The notes below the pieces were generated by a model. That model saw only the letters and a list, made by a program, of their open reading frames with translations, did not search any database and was not told where the DNA came from. From Comamonas sp. (lineage in GTDB: Bacteria > Pseudomonadota > Gammaproteobacteria > Burkholderiales > Burkholderiaceae_C): a stretch of DNA of 64,000 nucleotides. Positions within the stretch are counted from its first letter, which is position 1, and every line of letters starts with the position of its first letter. Shown in pieces: positions 27,756-40,522 of the stretch. The stretch lies in the NCBI GenBank assembly GCA_021166775.1, contig JAJPEQ010000013.1:806001-870000 (forward strand), given 5' to 3'. The position numbers were made by a program, and so were the translations under genes.

Positions 27756-28481
27756 TTATCTTTCCGGCCCGACGCGGCCCTCACGCTGCGCGCCTGTCCC
27801 CGCCGCCGCGAAGGTGCTGCCCGGCAGCCAGGCGCGCAGCTGGGCCGCCAGCTCACTCGTGCCGGTCAGGCGCAGCGCGCCGCTGCCCAGCGCGCGCGAC
27901 CAGTCCGAATAGCCCAGCCACACCTCGGTCAGCGTGCGCAGGTCGGTGCTGACGTACAGATCGACGTCGAAGCCCGGATCGAGCAGGCACAGATCGGCAT
28001 CGTGCCCGCGTTCGACAACCAGCCAGTAGGTGCGCTCGGGCGGCGCGCGGTCGTTGAAGATGAACTCGATCGTGGTGCGGGCCAGGGGGGGCGGTTCGGC
28101 CCTGACGTTGCGGCGGATGTCCCACATCAGCAGGTTGGCGTCCAGATGGCGCAACGTGGCCTCGGTCGTCACCCAGCGCCGCCCCCAGACGCCCATGGAT
28201 TCGACGATGGGGCGCAGCTCCAGTCCCGCGGACGTCAGGCGGTATTCATGCGGATTGGCGGGATGGCTCGCCGGCGCGCGCGCCACGATGCCAGCGGCCT
28301 CCAGCTCCCTCAAGCGTTTGGCAAGCAAGGCCGAGGACATGCGCGGCACGCCCCGGCGCAGGTCGTTGAAGCGGCTGGAGCCCAGCATCAGCTCGCGCAC
28401 CAACAGCAGCGTCCAGCGGCTGCACAACACCTCCGCAGCCATGGCCACGGGACAGAACTGACGGTAGCTGCCGGCCGACAT
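27756..28481 (-). CDS. HxlR-type transcriptional regulator with C-terminal SCP2-like domain
   Basis: A 241-residue two-part protein. Residues 1-95 form an HxlR winged helix (MAAEVLCSRWTLLLVRELML, FNDLRRGVPRMSSALLAKRL, GIVARAPA wing). The C-terminal ~130 residues, including RTTIEFIFNDRAPPERTYW and DVDLYVSTDLRTLTEVWLGY, resemble a sterol-carrier/SCP2-like pocket that may bind a hydrophobic ligand. ATG 28481 is preferred over an upstream ATG at 28520. Two matching 15-bp dyads lie between it and the divergent methyltransferase, probable targets. Confidence 0.85.
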   Translation of the reverse strand: MSAGSYRQFCPVAMAAEVLCSRWTLLLVRELMLGSSRFNDLRRGVPRMSSALLAKRLRELEAAGIVARAPASHPANPHEYRLTSAGLELRPIVESMGVWGRRWVTTEATLRHLDANLLMWDIRRNVRAEPPPLARTTIEFIFNDRAPPERTYWLVVERGHDADLCLLDPGFDVDLYVSTDLRTLTEVWLGYSDWSRALGSGALRLTGTSELAAQLRAWLPGSTFAAAGTGAQREGRVGPER

Positions 28482-28547
28482 GGGCGATCTCCCGGCACAA
28501 GGCGTGCCCGTGCCTGCCAATCTACCCCGACCGCGCCCTGCGCGCCA

Positions 28548-28584
28548 GTTCAGAAGTTGAACCGCACGGGTTCATAAGCAGAAC
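28548..28584. promoter_or_regulatory. two tandem 15-bp dyads, candidate HxlR operators
   Basis: GTTCAGAAGTTGAAC (28548-28562) and GTTCATAAGCAGAAC (28570-28584) share 12 of 15 positions, each is an inverted repeat with GTTC/GAAC ends, and they are 22 bp apart start to start, about two helical turns. They lie between the divergent HxlR-type gene and the methyltransferase gene. Confidence 0.55.
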
Positions 28585-28657
28585 TTGTAGCCGACCCCTC
28601 CACCGCGCAGCATGGGCACGCCCGATCCACCCCTGCTCGCTTGCACTGGAGACCTTC

Positions 28658-29488
28658 ATGACCACCATGCCCCTCGAAGCCCCCGCCATCGACTACAGCG
28701 CCCTCAAGCAGCGCCAGCACGCCGTCTGGTCCTCGGGGGACTACGCCATCCTCGGCACGACCTTGCAGATCATGGGCGAGAACCTCTGCGAGGCCATCGA
28801 CCTGCGCGCCGGCAGCCGCGTGCTCGACGTGGCCGCCGGCAACGGCAACGCCACGCTGGCGGCGGCGCGGCGCTTTGCCCACGTCACCTCGACCGACTAC
28901 GTGGGCGCGCTGCTCGAACGCGGGCGCGAGCGCGCTGCCGCCGAACGCCTGCAAATCAGCTTCCGCGAGGCCGACGCCGAGGCGCTGCCCTTCACCGACG
29001 CCAGCTTCGACGTGGCGCTGTCCACCGTGGGCGTGATGTTCACCCCCCACCAGGAGCGCGCCGCCGCCGAGCTACGGCGCGTGGTGCGCCCGGGCGGGCG
29101 CATCGGGCTGGCCTGCTGGACACCCGAAGGCTTCATCGGCCAGGCACTCAAGACCGTGAGCCGTCATCTGCCCCCGCCGCCCGCCGGCCTGAAACCGTCC
29201 GTGCGCTGGGGCACGGAAACCGGCTTGCGCGAGCTGTTTCCCGGCTGCGACATGCGGATTCAACGGCGCGACTTCATGTTCCGCTACGAGTCGGCGCGGC
29301 ACTGGGTGGACGTTTTCCGCGCCTGGTACGGCCCGGTGCACCGCGCGTTCGCCGCGCTGGCGAGCGACCAGCAGGAGCAGCTCGAAAGCGAGCTGCTGGA
29401 GCTGCTGGCACGCTTCAACCGCGCCGGCCCACAGTCGCTGGTGGTGCCCGGGGCCTACCTGGAGGCCGTGATCGAACGCGACGCGTGA
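28658..29488 (+). CDS. class I SAM-dependent methyltransferase
   Basis: A 276-residue UbiE/Methyltransf_11-like protein. Motif I is VLDVAAGNGNATLAAARRF (near residue 50), the acidic strand is TSTDYVGALLERG, and FREADAEALPFTDASFDVAL is motif II. A mostly helical C-terminal part follows. Substrate unknown; small-molecule O- or C-methylation is likely. It is divergent from the HxlR-type regulator and probably its target. Its last 34 bases overlap the convergent siderophore-interacting gene. Confidence 0.87.
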   Translation: MTTMPLEAPAIDYSALKQRQHAVWSSGDYAILGTTLQIMGENLCEAIDLRAGSRVLDVAAGNGNATLAAARRFAHVTSTDYVGALLERGRERAAAERLQISFREADAEALPFTDASFDVALSTVGVMFTPHQERAAAELRRVVRPGGRIGLACWTPEGFIGQALKTVSRHLPPPPAGLKPSVRWGTETGLRELFPGCDMRIQRRDFMFRYESARHWVDVFRAWYGPVHRAFAALASDQQEQLESELLELLARFNRAGPQSLVVPGAYLEAVIERDA

Positions 29489-30246
29489 CCGGCCACGCCG
29501 CGCTTCCAATAGGCCGACAGGCGGATGCGCCGGGCGTCCACGCCCTTGCTCAGGAGCGGCTCGCGCAGCGCGGCCATCAGCGCATGCTCGCCCCCGCCCC
29601 AGACGAATCCCGCGCCGGCGGGCACGGCCAACTGCCGCACCGCCTGCGCCAGTGAATCCGTGAACACGCAGTCCAGCGTCGCGCGGCTGCGCCACGCGCG
29701 CCCGTCGGCCGGATCGGCCAGTTGCACCCGCACGATCGCCTGCGTGCCCTCGGGCAACTCGGCGAGGCGGCGCTCGATGGCGGGCATGGCCGATTCATCG
29801 CCCAGCAGCAGGTGCCAATCGAGCTCCATCGGAATCAGCATGCTCCCGCGCGGCCCGACCAGCCCCACCCACTGGCCCAGGGGCGCCGTGCGCGCCCAGT
29901 GCGCGGCCGGGCCGTCTCCATGCACCGCGAATTCGAGCTGCACGGTATGGCGGGCGCCGTCGTGGTGCATCGGCGTGTAGTCGCGCATGGTCGCTCGCGC
30001 GCCCTCGACGATGGGAATGCCGTCGACAAGCACCGGCAGGTTGGGCTTGTCGCGCCCCTCCTGCGGCAGGGCGAGCTTGACATGGTCGTCAAAACCGGGG
30101 CTGGCAAAGCCCGCGAGATCGGGCCCGCCCAGCGTCAGACGCACGAAACCGGGGCTGAGGGCTTCACGCGCGAGCAGCTGCACGTGGCGCGCAGTGAACG
30201 GGTAGCGCACGCGCTCGACCAAGGGCTCAAGGGTCTGGACAGGCAT
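29455..30246 (-). CDS. siderophore-interacting protein (NADPH-dependent ferric-siderophore reductase)
   Basis: A 263-residue SIP/ViuB-family flavoprotein, which reduces Fe(III)-siderophores in the cytoplasm to release iron. The FAD-binding motif is TMRDYTPMHHD (RxYTP type), preceded by DDHVKLALPQ; the NAD(P)H-binding part contains LLLGDESAMPAIERRLAELP and GFVWGGGEHALMAALREPL. A small dyad GTTGA-n6-TCAAC (30264-30279) lies just upstream of the start; it does not look like a Fur box. The 200 bases before the tRNA gene otherwise show nothing. Confidence 0.9.
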   Translation of the reverse strand: MPVQTLEPLVERVRYPFTARHVQLLAREALSPGFVRLTLGGPDLAGFASPGFDDHVKLALPQEGRDKPNLPVLVDGIPIVEGARATMRDYTPMHHDGARHTVQLEFAVHGDGPAAHWARTAPLGQWVGLVGPRGSMLIPMELDWHLLLGDESAMPAIERRLAELPEGTQAIVRVQLADPADGRAWRSRATLDCVFTDSLAQAVRQLAVPAGAGFVWGGGEHALMAALREPLLSKGVDARRIRLSAYWKRGVAGHASRSITASR

Positions 30247-30450
30247 GGTGACTCCGCTGATACGTTGATGAACGTCAACCGATCACCTGCGCCATCATGG
30301 CTTCGTGCTTGACGGCGGGGTCTGTCGGCTCATGCGGAATTTCGTGGGGCCGCAGTCCGACCCCGAGGCTGTCCACGTTGAGCCACGGTTCCTTTCCAGG
30401 GCCTTGGTTGACGATGAACTGAGGGCGCGCACATGGCTTGCGCGTGAATC

Positions 30451-30524
30451 TGGAGCGGGTGAAGGGAATCGAACCCTCGTATGAAGCTTGGGAAGCTGCC
30501 GTTCTACCATTGAACTACACCCGC
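30451..30524 (-). tRNA. tRNA-Gly (anticodon CCC)
   Basis: On the minus strand the acceptor stem GCGGGTG pairs with CACCCGC and CCA is encoded at the 3' end (TGG at 30451-30453 on plus). The D-arm is GTTCAATGGTAGAAC, the anticodon loop TTCCCAA gives anticodon CCC, and the T-arm is GAGGGTTCGATTCCCTT. It matches E. coli glyU-type tRNA-Gly. The anticodon stem GCAGC/GCTTC contains one C-U mismatch at positions 28-42. Confidence 0.95.
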
Positions 30525-30558
30525 ACGAGGGTGGGGATTCTAAGGCATGGCGCGCGTC

Positions 30559-30897
30559 TCAGAGCATGGTCTTGAGGGCATCATGCACGGCGCTGACCGC
30601 CTGCATGCGGCTGGCGATGCTGCCGCAGACCAGTTCGCACAGGTCGTCCACCCGCTGATCGGCGATGCTGAAATAGACGCTGGTGCCGCGCTCCTCGCGC
30701 GCGACGATGCCATGCTTGGTCATGAGTGACAGGTGGCGCGAGACGTTCGCCGCCGTGGTGCCGCAGGCCTGGGCAAGCTCGCCCACGTTGTATTCGCGTT
30801 CACGCAGCAGGTTGAGCAGCCGCAAACGCATGGGCTCGGACAGCACCTGAAAATAAGAGGCCACCTGATCGATCACCTGAGGGGGCATGGGCTTCAT
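30559..30897 (-). CDS. ArsR/SmtB-family metallo- or thiol-responsive regulator
   Basis: A 112-residue winged-helix repressor. The core reads LSEPMRLRLLNLLREREYNV, then the recognition helix GTTAANVSRHLSLMTKHGIV and the wing EERGTSVYFSIADQ. Cysteines are at 45 (start of the recognition helix region), 87 and 91 (LCELVCGS in the last helix), so it may sense metal or reactive sulfur through Cys, as ArsR-type SqrR/BigR do; the Cys spacing is not identical to those proteins, so this is inference. It is divergent from the RND-SQR gene run, with 88 bases between. Confidence 0.88.
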   Translation of the reverse strand: MKPMPPQVIDQVASYFQVLSEPMRLRLLNLLREREYNVGELAQACGTTAANVSRHLSLMTKHGIVAREERGTSVYFSIADQRVDDLCELVCGSIASRMQAVSAVHDALKTML

Positions 30898-30938
30898 GTC
30901 GCAATCTCCATGGCTGCATTATACTTTATTGACTAATT

Positions 30939-30948
30939 GCATGAATGC
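30939..30948. promoter_or_regulatory. short dyad between arsR and RND operon
   Basis: GCAT-GA-ATGC, a perfect 4-bp-arm dyad in the centre of an AT-rich 88-base divergent leader; it lies within ATTGCATGAATGCGTAAAT. Candidate ArsR-type operator by position only. Confidence 0.35.
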
Positions 30949-30985
30949 GTAAATAATCAACATCAAATTTGCGAGAAACACCCCA

Positions 30986-32038
30986 ATGTCCATCCTCCGC
31001 TTGAGCACCGCTTTCATGGCCCCCGCCCTGGCCTTTGCACTGGTCGGGGGCGGGCATGCCGCCGACACCCCGCCGCTGGCCTGGGCGCCGGTGCAATCGA
31101 GCACGCAGGCGCCCCTGCAAAGCGGCGATGCCAGGGTGGAGGCGGTGCGGGAGGCCACGCTCGCCGCCCAGGTGGCGGGCAGCATCGTCGCGCTGCGCGT
31201 GCATGCCGGCGACCACGTGAAGGCCGGGCAGGAACTGCTGCGCATCGACGCACGCATGGCGGCCCAGGGCGCCGCCGCCAGCAGCGCGCAGGTGGCGGCG
31301 GCGCAAGCCCAGGCCACTGTGGCCGCCAAGGAATACGAGCGCCAGCGGCAGCTCTTCGCCAAGAACTACATCAGCCAGGCGGCGCTGGACAACGCCCGCG
31401 CGCAGTGGCAGGCCAGCCAGGCGCAGGTCAAGGCCCTGCAGGCGCAGGCCGGTGTGGCCGCCACGCAAACCGGCCTGCACGTGGTGCAGGCACCGTTTGA
31501 CGGGGTGGTCGCCAGCGTGCCCGTAACCTTGGGCGACATGGCGCTGCCGGGCAAGCCGCTCGTGAGCCTGTATGACCCGAGCCGCCTGCGCGTGTCGGCC
31601 GCGCTCACACAGCAGCAAGCCGAGCAGTTGCGCACCGCCTCGCAGGTCGAAGTGGAACTGCCCGGCGCCTCCGGCCCCCGCACGCCGGTCGCCAGGGATC
31701 AGGTGCAGTGGCTGCCCACCGCCGACGCGCAAAGCCACACGACGACGGTGCGCGTGGCCCTGCCCGCCGACACGTCGGGCGCGATGCCCGGCGCCTTCGC
31801 GCGGCTGTGGTTCCAGGGCGCAAGCCCGTCAGCCGGCGAACGGCTCTTCGTGCCCGCGCGCAGCGTGGTGCGCCGCGCCGAGATGACCGGCGTGTACGTG
31901 CAGGGCAGCAACGGCAAGCCGCAATTGCGCCAGGTGCGCCTGGGGCAGGCCATGGGCGAGCAGATCGAGATCCTCAGCGGCGTGAGCGCCGGTGAGCAGG
32001 TGGCCACCGAGCCGCAGACCGCCGCCAGGGTGCGTTGA
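30986..32038 (+). CDS. RND efflux periplasmic adaptor (membrane fusion protein)
   Basis: A 350-residue HlyD/AcrA-type adaptor linking the RND pump to the outer-membrane channel. A signal peptide (MSILRLSTAFMAPALAFALV...GGGHA) is followed by a split lipoyl domain (VAGSIVALRVHAGDHVKAGQ and VVQAPFDGVVASVPVTLGD), a coiled-coil hairpin rich in Ala/Gln (about residues 95-155) and beta-barrel and membrane-proximal domains ending LSGVSAGEQVATEP. It lacks a lipobox Cys, so it is probably not lipidated. It is 1 base from the RND gene. Confidence 0.93.
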   Translation: MSILRLSTAFMAPALAFALVGGGHAADTPPLAWAPVQSSTQAPLQSGDARVEAVREATLAAQVAGSIVALRVHAGDHVKAGQELLRIDARMAAQGAAASSAQVAAAQAQATVAAKEYERQRQLFAKNYISQAALDNARAQWQASQAQVKALQAQAGVAATQTGLHVVQAPFDGVVASVPVTLGDMALPGKPLVSLYDPSRLRVSAALTQQQAEQLRTASQVEVELPGASGPRTPVARDQVQWLPTADAQSHTTTVRVALPADTSGAMPGAFARLWFQGASPSAGERLFVPARSVVRRAEMTGVYVQGSNGKPQLRQVRLGQAMGEQIEILSGVSAGEQVATEPQTAARVR

Positions 32039-32039
32039 G

Positions 32040-35000
32040 ATGAGCGCCTCGCCCCACCCCCTGGGCCTTTCGGGCCGCATCGCCCGGGCCTTCCAGAACG
32101 CGCAGATCACGCCGCTGCTGGCGCTCGTGGCGCTGCTGCTGGGCCTGTTCGCCGTGCTCGTCACGCCGCGCGAGGAAGAGCCGCAGATCGACGTGACCAT
32201 GGCCAACGTGATCGTGCCCTTCCCCGGCGCGGGGGTGGCCGAGGTCGAGGCGCTGATCGCCACGCCCGCCGAGCAGGTGCTGTCGCAGATGCAGGGCGTG
32301 GAGCACGTCTCCAGCGTCTCTCAACCCGGCACGGCCGTGCTCACGGTGCAGTTCAAGGTGGGCGTGCCGCGCACCGAGGCGCTGGTGCGCCTGCACGACG
32401 TGCTGCGCAGCAACGCCGATTGGCTGCCGCGCAGCCTGGGCGCACTCGAACCCATCATCCGCCCCAAGGGCATCGACGACGTGCCCATCGTCACGCTCAC
32501 GCTCTACAGCCAGCAGGCCGGCACCGGCGCGTATGACCTGGAGCGCGTGGCGCACAGCGTGGAAGTGGAGCTCAAGCGCGTCCCCGGCACGCGCACGGTG
32601 ACGACCATCGGCGGGCCGGGCCGCGCGGTGCTGGTGGCACTCGACCCGGCGCGCATGGCGGGCAGCGGCGTGACGCTGGAGCAACTGCGCGGCGCGCTGC
32701 AGTCCGCCAACCAGGGCCTGCCCGTGGGCGAGCTGCTGGGCGGCAACGAGAGCGTGGCGATCGAGGCCGGAGCGCACCTGACGAGCGCCCGCGAGGTGGC
32801 CGACATCGTGGTGAGCAGCCACGCGGGCAAGCCCGTGTTCCTCAAGGACGTGGCGAGCGTGCAGGACGGCCCGCCCCCCGCCACGCGCTACGTCTGGCAC
32901 GGCATCGTGAAGGACGGCCAGGCCAGCGAATACCCGGCCGTGACCCTGGCCGTGACCAAGAAGGCGGGCGAAAACGCCATCGACGTGGCCCACGCCGTGA
33001 TGGCCCGCATGCAGCAGCTGCAGGGCACGGTGATCCCGGCCGACGTGCAGGTGGCGGAGACGCGCGACTATGGCGCCACCGCCAACGACAAGGCGCAAAA
33101 GCTCATCCAGAAGCTCATCTTCGCCACGCTCTCGGTGGTGGCGCTGGTGTTCTTCGCGCTCGGGCGGCGCGAGTCGCTCATCGTCGGCGCGGCCGTGGGC
33201 CTGACGCTGGCGGCCACGCTCTTTGCCTCGTGGGCCTGGGGCTTCACGCTCAACCGCGTGTCGCTGTTCGCGCTGATCTTTTCCATCGGCATCCTCGTCG
33301 ACGATGCCATCGTCGTGGTCGAAAACATCCACCGCCATCAGGCGCTGCACCCTGAAAAAACGCTGCTGCAGCTCATCCCCGGCGCGGTCGACGAAGTGGG
33401 CGGGCCCACCATCCTCGCCACCTTCACCGTCATCGCCGCGCTGCTGCCCATGGCCTTCGTGAGCGGCCTCATGGGCCCCTACATGGCGCCGATCCCGATC
33501 AACGCGAGCATGGGCATGGTGATTTCGCTGGCCGTGGCCTTCACCGTCACGCCCTGGCTGGCGCAGCACTGGATGAAGCACCACGCGGGCAGCGCCGCCC
33601 AGGCGCACACGGGGCTGGCCGCCTGGCTTGCGCCGCTGTTCGAGCGCGTATTCCGCCCACTGCTGGACGATGCGCGCGGTGGCCGCAACCGCGCGCTGAT
33701 GGGCCTGGCCGTCGCATTGCTCATTGCCGTCTCGCTGCTGCTGCCCGCCATCGGCTGGGTGCAGCTCAAGATGCTGCCGTTTGACAACAAGAGCGAGTTC
33801 CAGGTGATCGTGGACATGCCCGCGGGCACACCGCCCGAGCGCACCGCCGCCGTGCTGCACGAACTGGGCAACCACCTCGCGACCGTGCCCGAGGTGACGA
33901 ACTTCCAGGCCTACGCCGGCACCGCCGGGCCGATCAACTTCAACGGACTGGTGCGCCAGTACGACCTGCGAAGCGGCGGGCAGGTGGGCGACATCCAGGT
34001 GAATCTGCTGGGCCAGCACGAACGCCACGAGCAGAGCCACGCCATCGCCACGCGCGTGCGCCCGGCGCTGCAGCAGATCGGCGCGCGCATGGGCGCCAAC
34101 GTCAAGGTGGTGGAAGTGCCGCCCGGCCCGCCCGTGCTCTCGCCCGTCGTCGCCGAGATCTACGGCCCCGAGGCCGAAGGTCGGCGCGCCGTGGCCAAGT
34201 CGGTGCGCCAGGCGCTCGGCGCAACGGCGGGCATCGTCGATCTGGACGATTCCTCGATCGCCGACGCGCCGAAGAAACTCGTGCTCGTCGATCGGCGCAA
34301 GGCCGCCGCCATGGGCGTGCCGCAGGCCTTCATCGTCGCCGCGCTGCACGCCGGCCTGGCGGGTGAGGCCGCCACCTGGCTGCACGACGCCCAGAGCAAG
34401 TACGCCACCCCGGTGCTGCTGCAGCTGCCCGCCGACCAGCAGGGCAGCCTGGACGCGCTGCTGCAACTGCCCGTGCGCACCAGCTCCGGCGCGCTCGTGC
34501 CCATCCGCGAGCTCGTCACGCTCAGCGACACGCTGCGCGAGCAGCCCGTCTATCACAAGGATCTGCTGCCGGTGAACCTCGTCGTAGCCGACATGGCGGG
34601 CCGGGTGGACAGCCCGCTGTACGGCATGTTTGCCTCGCGCGCGGCGATCCGCAAAATCACTGCGCCGGACGGCGGCTCCATCGACGAATACTTCATCCGC
34701 CAACCCAGCGACCCTTACCGCGCCTACAGCCTCAAGTGGGACGGCGAGTGGCAGATCACCTACGAGACCTTCCGCGACATGGGCGCAGCCTACGCCGTCG
34801 GCCTCATCCTCATCTACCTGCTGGTGGTCGCGCACTTCGGCTCCTACCTCACGCCGCTCATCATCATGGCGCCGATTCCGCTCACCCTCATCGGCGTGAT
34901 GCCGGGGCACGCGCTGCTGGGCGCGCAGTACACCGCCACCAGCATGATCGGCATGATCGCGCTGGCGGGCATCATCGTGCGCAACTCCATCCTGCTCGTG

Positions 35001-35275
35001 GACTTCATCCGGCTGCAGGTGCAGGCGGGCGCTCAGTTCAAGCAGGCCATCGTGCAATCCGCGATCACGCGCGCGCAGCCTATTTTGCTGACCGGGGTGG
35101 CGGCCATGCTCGGCGCCTTCTTCATCCTGAGCGACCCGATCTTCAACGGCCTGGCGATCTCGCTGATCTTCGGCATCGCCGTCTCCACGGTGCTCACGCT
35201 CGTCGTGATTCCCCTGCTCTACTACATGGCCTACCGCAAGCACGTGGACGTGGTGCGCGGGCAAGGAGGGGCGCA

Positions 35276-35279
<4 letters not shown>
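32040..35279 (+). CDS. RND-family efflux permease
   Basis: A 1079-residue inner-membrane pump with the RND layout: TM1 near residue 25, a large periplasmic loop, TM2-6, a cytoplasmic linker, TM7, a second loop and TM8-12. The TM4 proton-relay motif is GILVDDAIVVVENIHRHQAL (Asp-Asp as in AcrB-type, not the heavy-metal type). TM10-12 include IGMIALAGIIVRNSILLVDF and QPILLTGVAAMLGAFFIL. The sequence belongs to a subgroup often annotated only as RND permease, and the substrate is unknown. It overlaps the outer-membrane factor gene (ATGA). Confidence 0.93.
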
Positions 35280-39182
<3,903 letters not shown>

Positions 39183-39216
39183 TTTGTTCGATGTTCAACC
39201 CAAGGAGTAAATCACC

Positions 39217-39426
39217 ATGACCACCTGGAGAGTCACCCGCGCCGTCGCCGGCTTCTTCATCCTGCTCTCGCTCGCCCTCGGCATCCAGGGCAGCCCCATC
39301 TTCGTAAGCCAGTGGTGGCTCGCGTTCACGGCCTTCGTCGGCCTGAACCTGCTGCAAAGCGCCTTCACGCAATGGTGCCTGATGGCCAACCTGCTCGCAA
39401 AGCTGGGCCTGAAGCCCGGCTGCTGA
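39217..39426 (+). CDS. DUF2892 membrane protein
   Basis: A 69-residue protein with two hydrophobic helices (RAVAGFFILLSLALGIQ and WWLAFTAFVGLNLLQSAF) separated by a short loop, ending QWCLMANLLAKLGLKPGC. This is the YgaP-type transmembrane DUF2892 module, often found next to or fused with rhodaneses in sulfur-handling loci. Two conserved Cys lie at the end of the second helix. AAGGAG precedes the ATG. It is downstream of the sqr pair and just before a second DUF2892 gene. Confidence 0.85.
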   Translation: MTTWRVTRAVAGFFILLSLALGIQGSPIFVSQWWLAFTAFVGLNLLQSAFTQWCLMANLLAKLGLKPGC

Positions 39427-39438
39427 AAGGAGAAAAAC

Positions 39439-39636
39439 ATGCAAGTCAACGTCGGCGGCATCGACCGCATCCTGCGCATCGTCGTCGGCCTGGTGCTCAT
39501 CGCCCTGGCCGCGACGGGCACCGTGGGCTGGTGGGGCTACATCGGCATCGTGCCGGTGCTCACAGGCGTGTTCCGCTTCTGCCCGGCGTACGCGCTGCTG
39601 GGGCTGCGCACCTGCCCGATGAAAAAGCCCGATTGA
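39439..39636 (+). CDS. DUF2892 membrane protein
   Basis: A 65-residue two-helix protein beginning MQVNVGGIDRILRIVVGLVL, the classical DUF2892 opening, with WWGYIGIVPVLTGVFRFCPAYALLG as the second helix. It carries the conserved FCPAY and LRTCP cysteine motifs. It follows the previous DUF2892 gene by 12 bases with an AAAGGAG site, so it is the last gene of the efflux-SQR run. Function unknown; family is linked with sulfur metabolism by context. Confidence 0.87.
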   Translation: MQVNVGGIDRILRIVVGLVLIALAATGTVGWWGYIGIVPVLTGVFRFCPAYALLGLRTCPMKKPD

Positions 39637-39702
39637 GACCGCCGCGCCCCCACGTGGGGCATAAAGCCGCTGCACGCCAACGCGGCACAGCGGCCATGAA
39701 TC

Positions 39703-40227
39703 CTAGCGCGGCAACAGCGCCGCCAGTTGCTCGCGCGCCAGCGCATGCCCATGCGCGGAGGCGCGGGCCAGCCACATCAGCGCCAGCGCCTCGCCCGCAT
39801 CGTCGCCGCACAAGCCGCCGGCGTGCAGCAGCCCCAACCAGTGCATGGCGTCGGCTTCGCCCTGCTGCGCGGCCTGTTCCAGAAAATACCGCGCCGCCGC
39901 CACGCCGGCGCTCGTGCCGCTGTCGGCCAGGTCGGCCTGCCCGCGGGGCGCGGCTTGCAACACGGCCAGGGCCAACAGCGCGCCCACCTGCGCCTGCGCG
40001 GCCGCGTCGCCTTGATCGGCGCGCACCAGCAGCGGCAGGTCGGCCGGGGCGATCGGCACCGCCAGTTCCGGCACCAGTGCCGCATACGGCACCAGCGTGC
40101 GCCCCTCGCCCAGGCGCTCCACCAGCCCCTGCTCCACGCGGCGCTGCCAGGTGCGCACACTGCGGCCGGTGAGGGCCGCGGCCGTGTTCTGGCTGACCGC
40201 ATGGGGTGGGGTAAAAGTGTTGTTCAT
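39703..40227 (-). CDS. Sel1-repeat protein with N-terminal helix-turn-helix-like segment
   Basis: A 174-residue cytoplasmic protein with no signal peptide. The N-terminus AAALTGRSVRTWQRRVEQGL resembles a MerR/excisionase-like DNA-binding helix pair. The C-terminal half contains two Sel1-like helical repeats (ARYFLEQAAQQGEADAMHWL and ALALMWLARASAHGHALARE), which usually mediate protein-protein contacts. ATG 40227 is chosen over 40263. It is convergent with the DUF2892 gene and divergent from pilA. Function unknown. Confidence 0.72.
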   Translation of the reverse strand: MNNTFTPPHAVSQNTAAALTGRSVRTWQRRVEQGLVERLGEGRTLVPYAALVPELAVPIAPADLPLLVRADQGDAAAQAQVGALLALAVLQAAPRGQADLADSGTSAGVAAARYFLEQAAQQGEADAMHWLGLLHAGGLCGDDAGEALALMWLARASAHGHALAREQLAALLPR

Positions 40228-40429
40228 TGCAAACAAAGGCGGCGCTACGCGCGGGGGATCCACACACTGCGCCGAACCAAGGTCATTGTCGCGTTATTTT
40301 GACGACAAATTCTCGCCTGACGACCACATCATGCGACAGCGGCCCGTGCCGCCCCACAAAGCCTGACGTTTTCCCCGGTCCAACCTGCCTACCCCTTGCT
40401 CTATCATCGCCGCAGCGTCCGAGCTTGCT

Positions 40430-40445
40430 TGGCACGCGAAATGCT
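40430..40445 (+). promoter_or_regulatory. sigma-54 (-24/-12) promoter of pilA
   Basis: TGGCACGCGAAATGCT has GG and GC with the required 10-base gap and matches the consensus TGGCACG-N4-TTGCW at all but one position. It lies 78 bases before the pilin start, as in other PilR/RpoN-controlled pilA genes. Confidence 0.8.
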
Positions 40446-40522
40446 TGCAACCCAAACGTGCGGCGACGCACCGTGTGGGGAGTGTCTCCTGGGTTCAACC
40501 TCTTTCCTTGAAGGGTAGAAAT

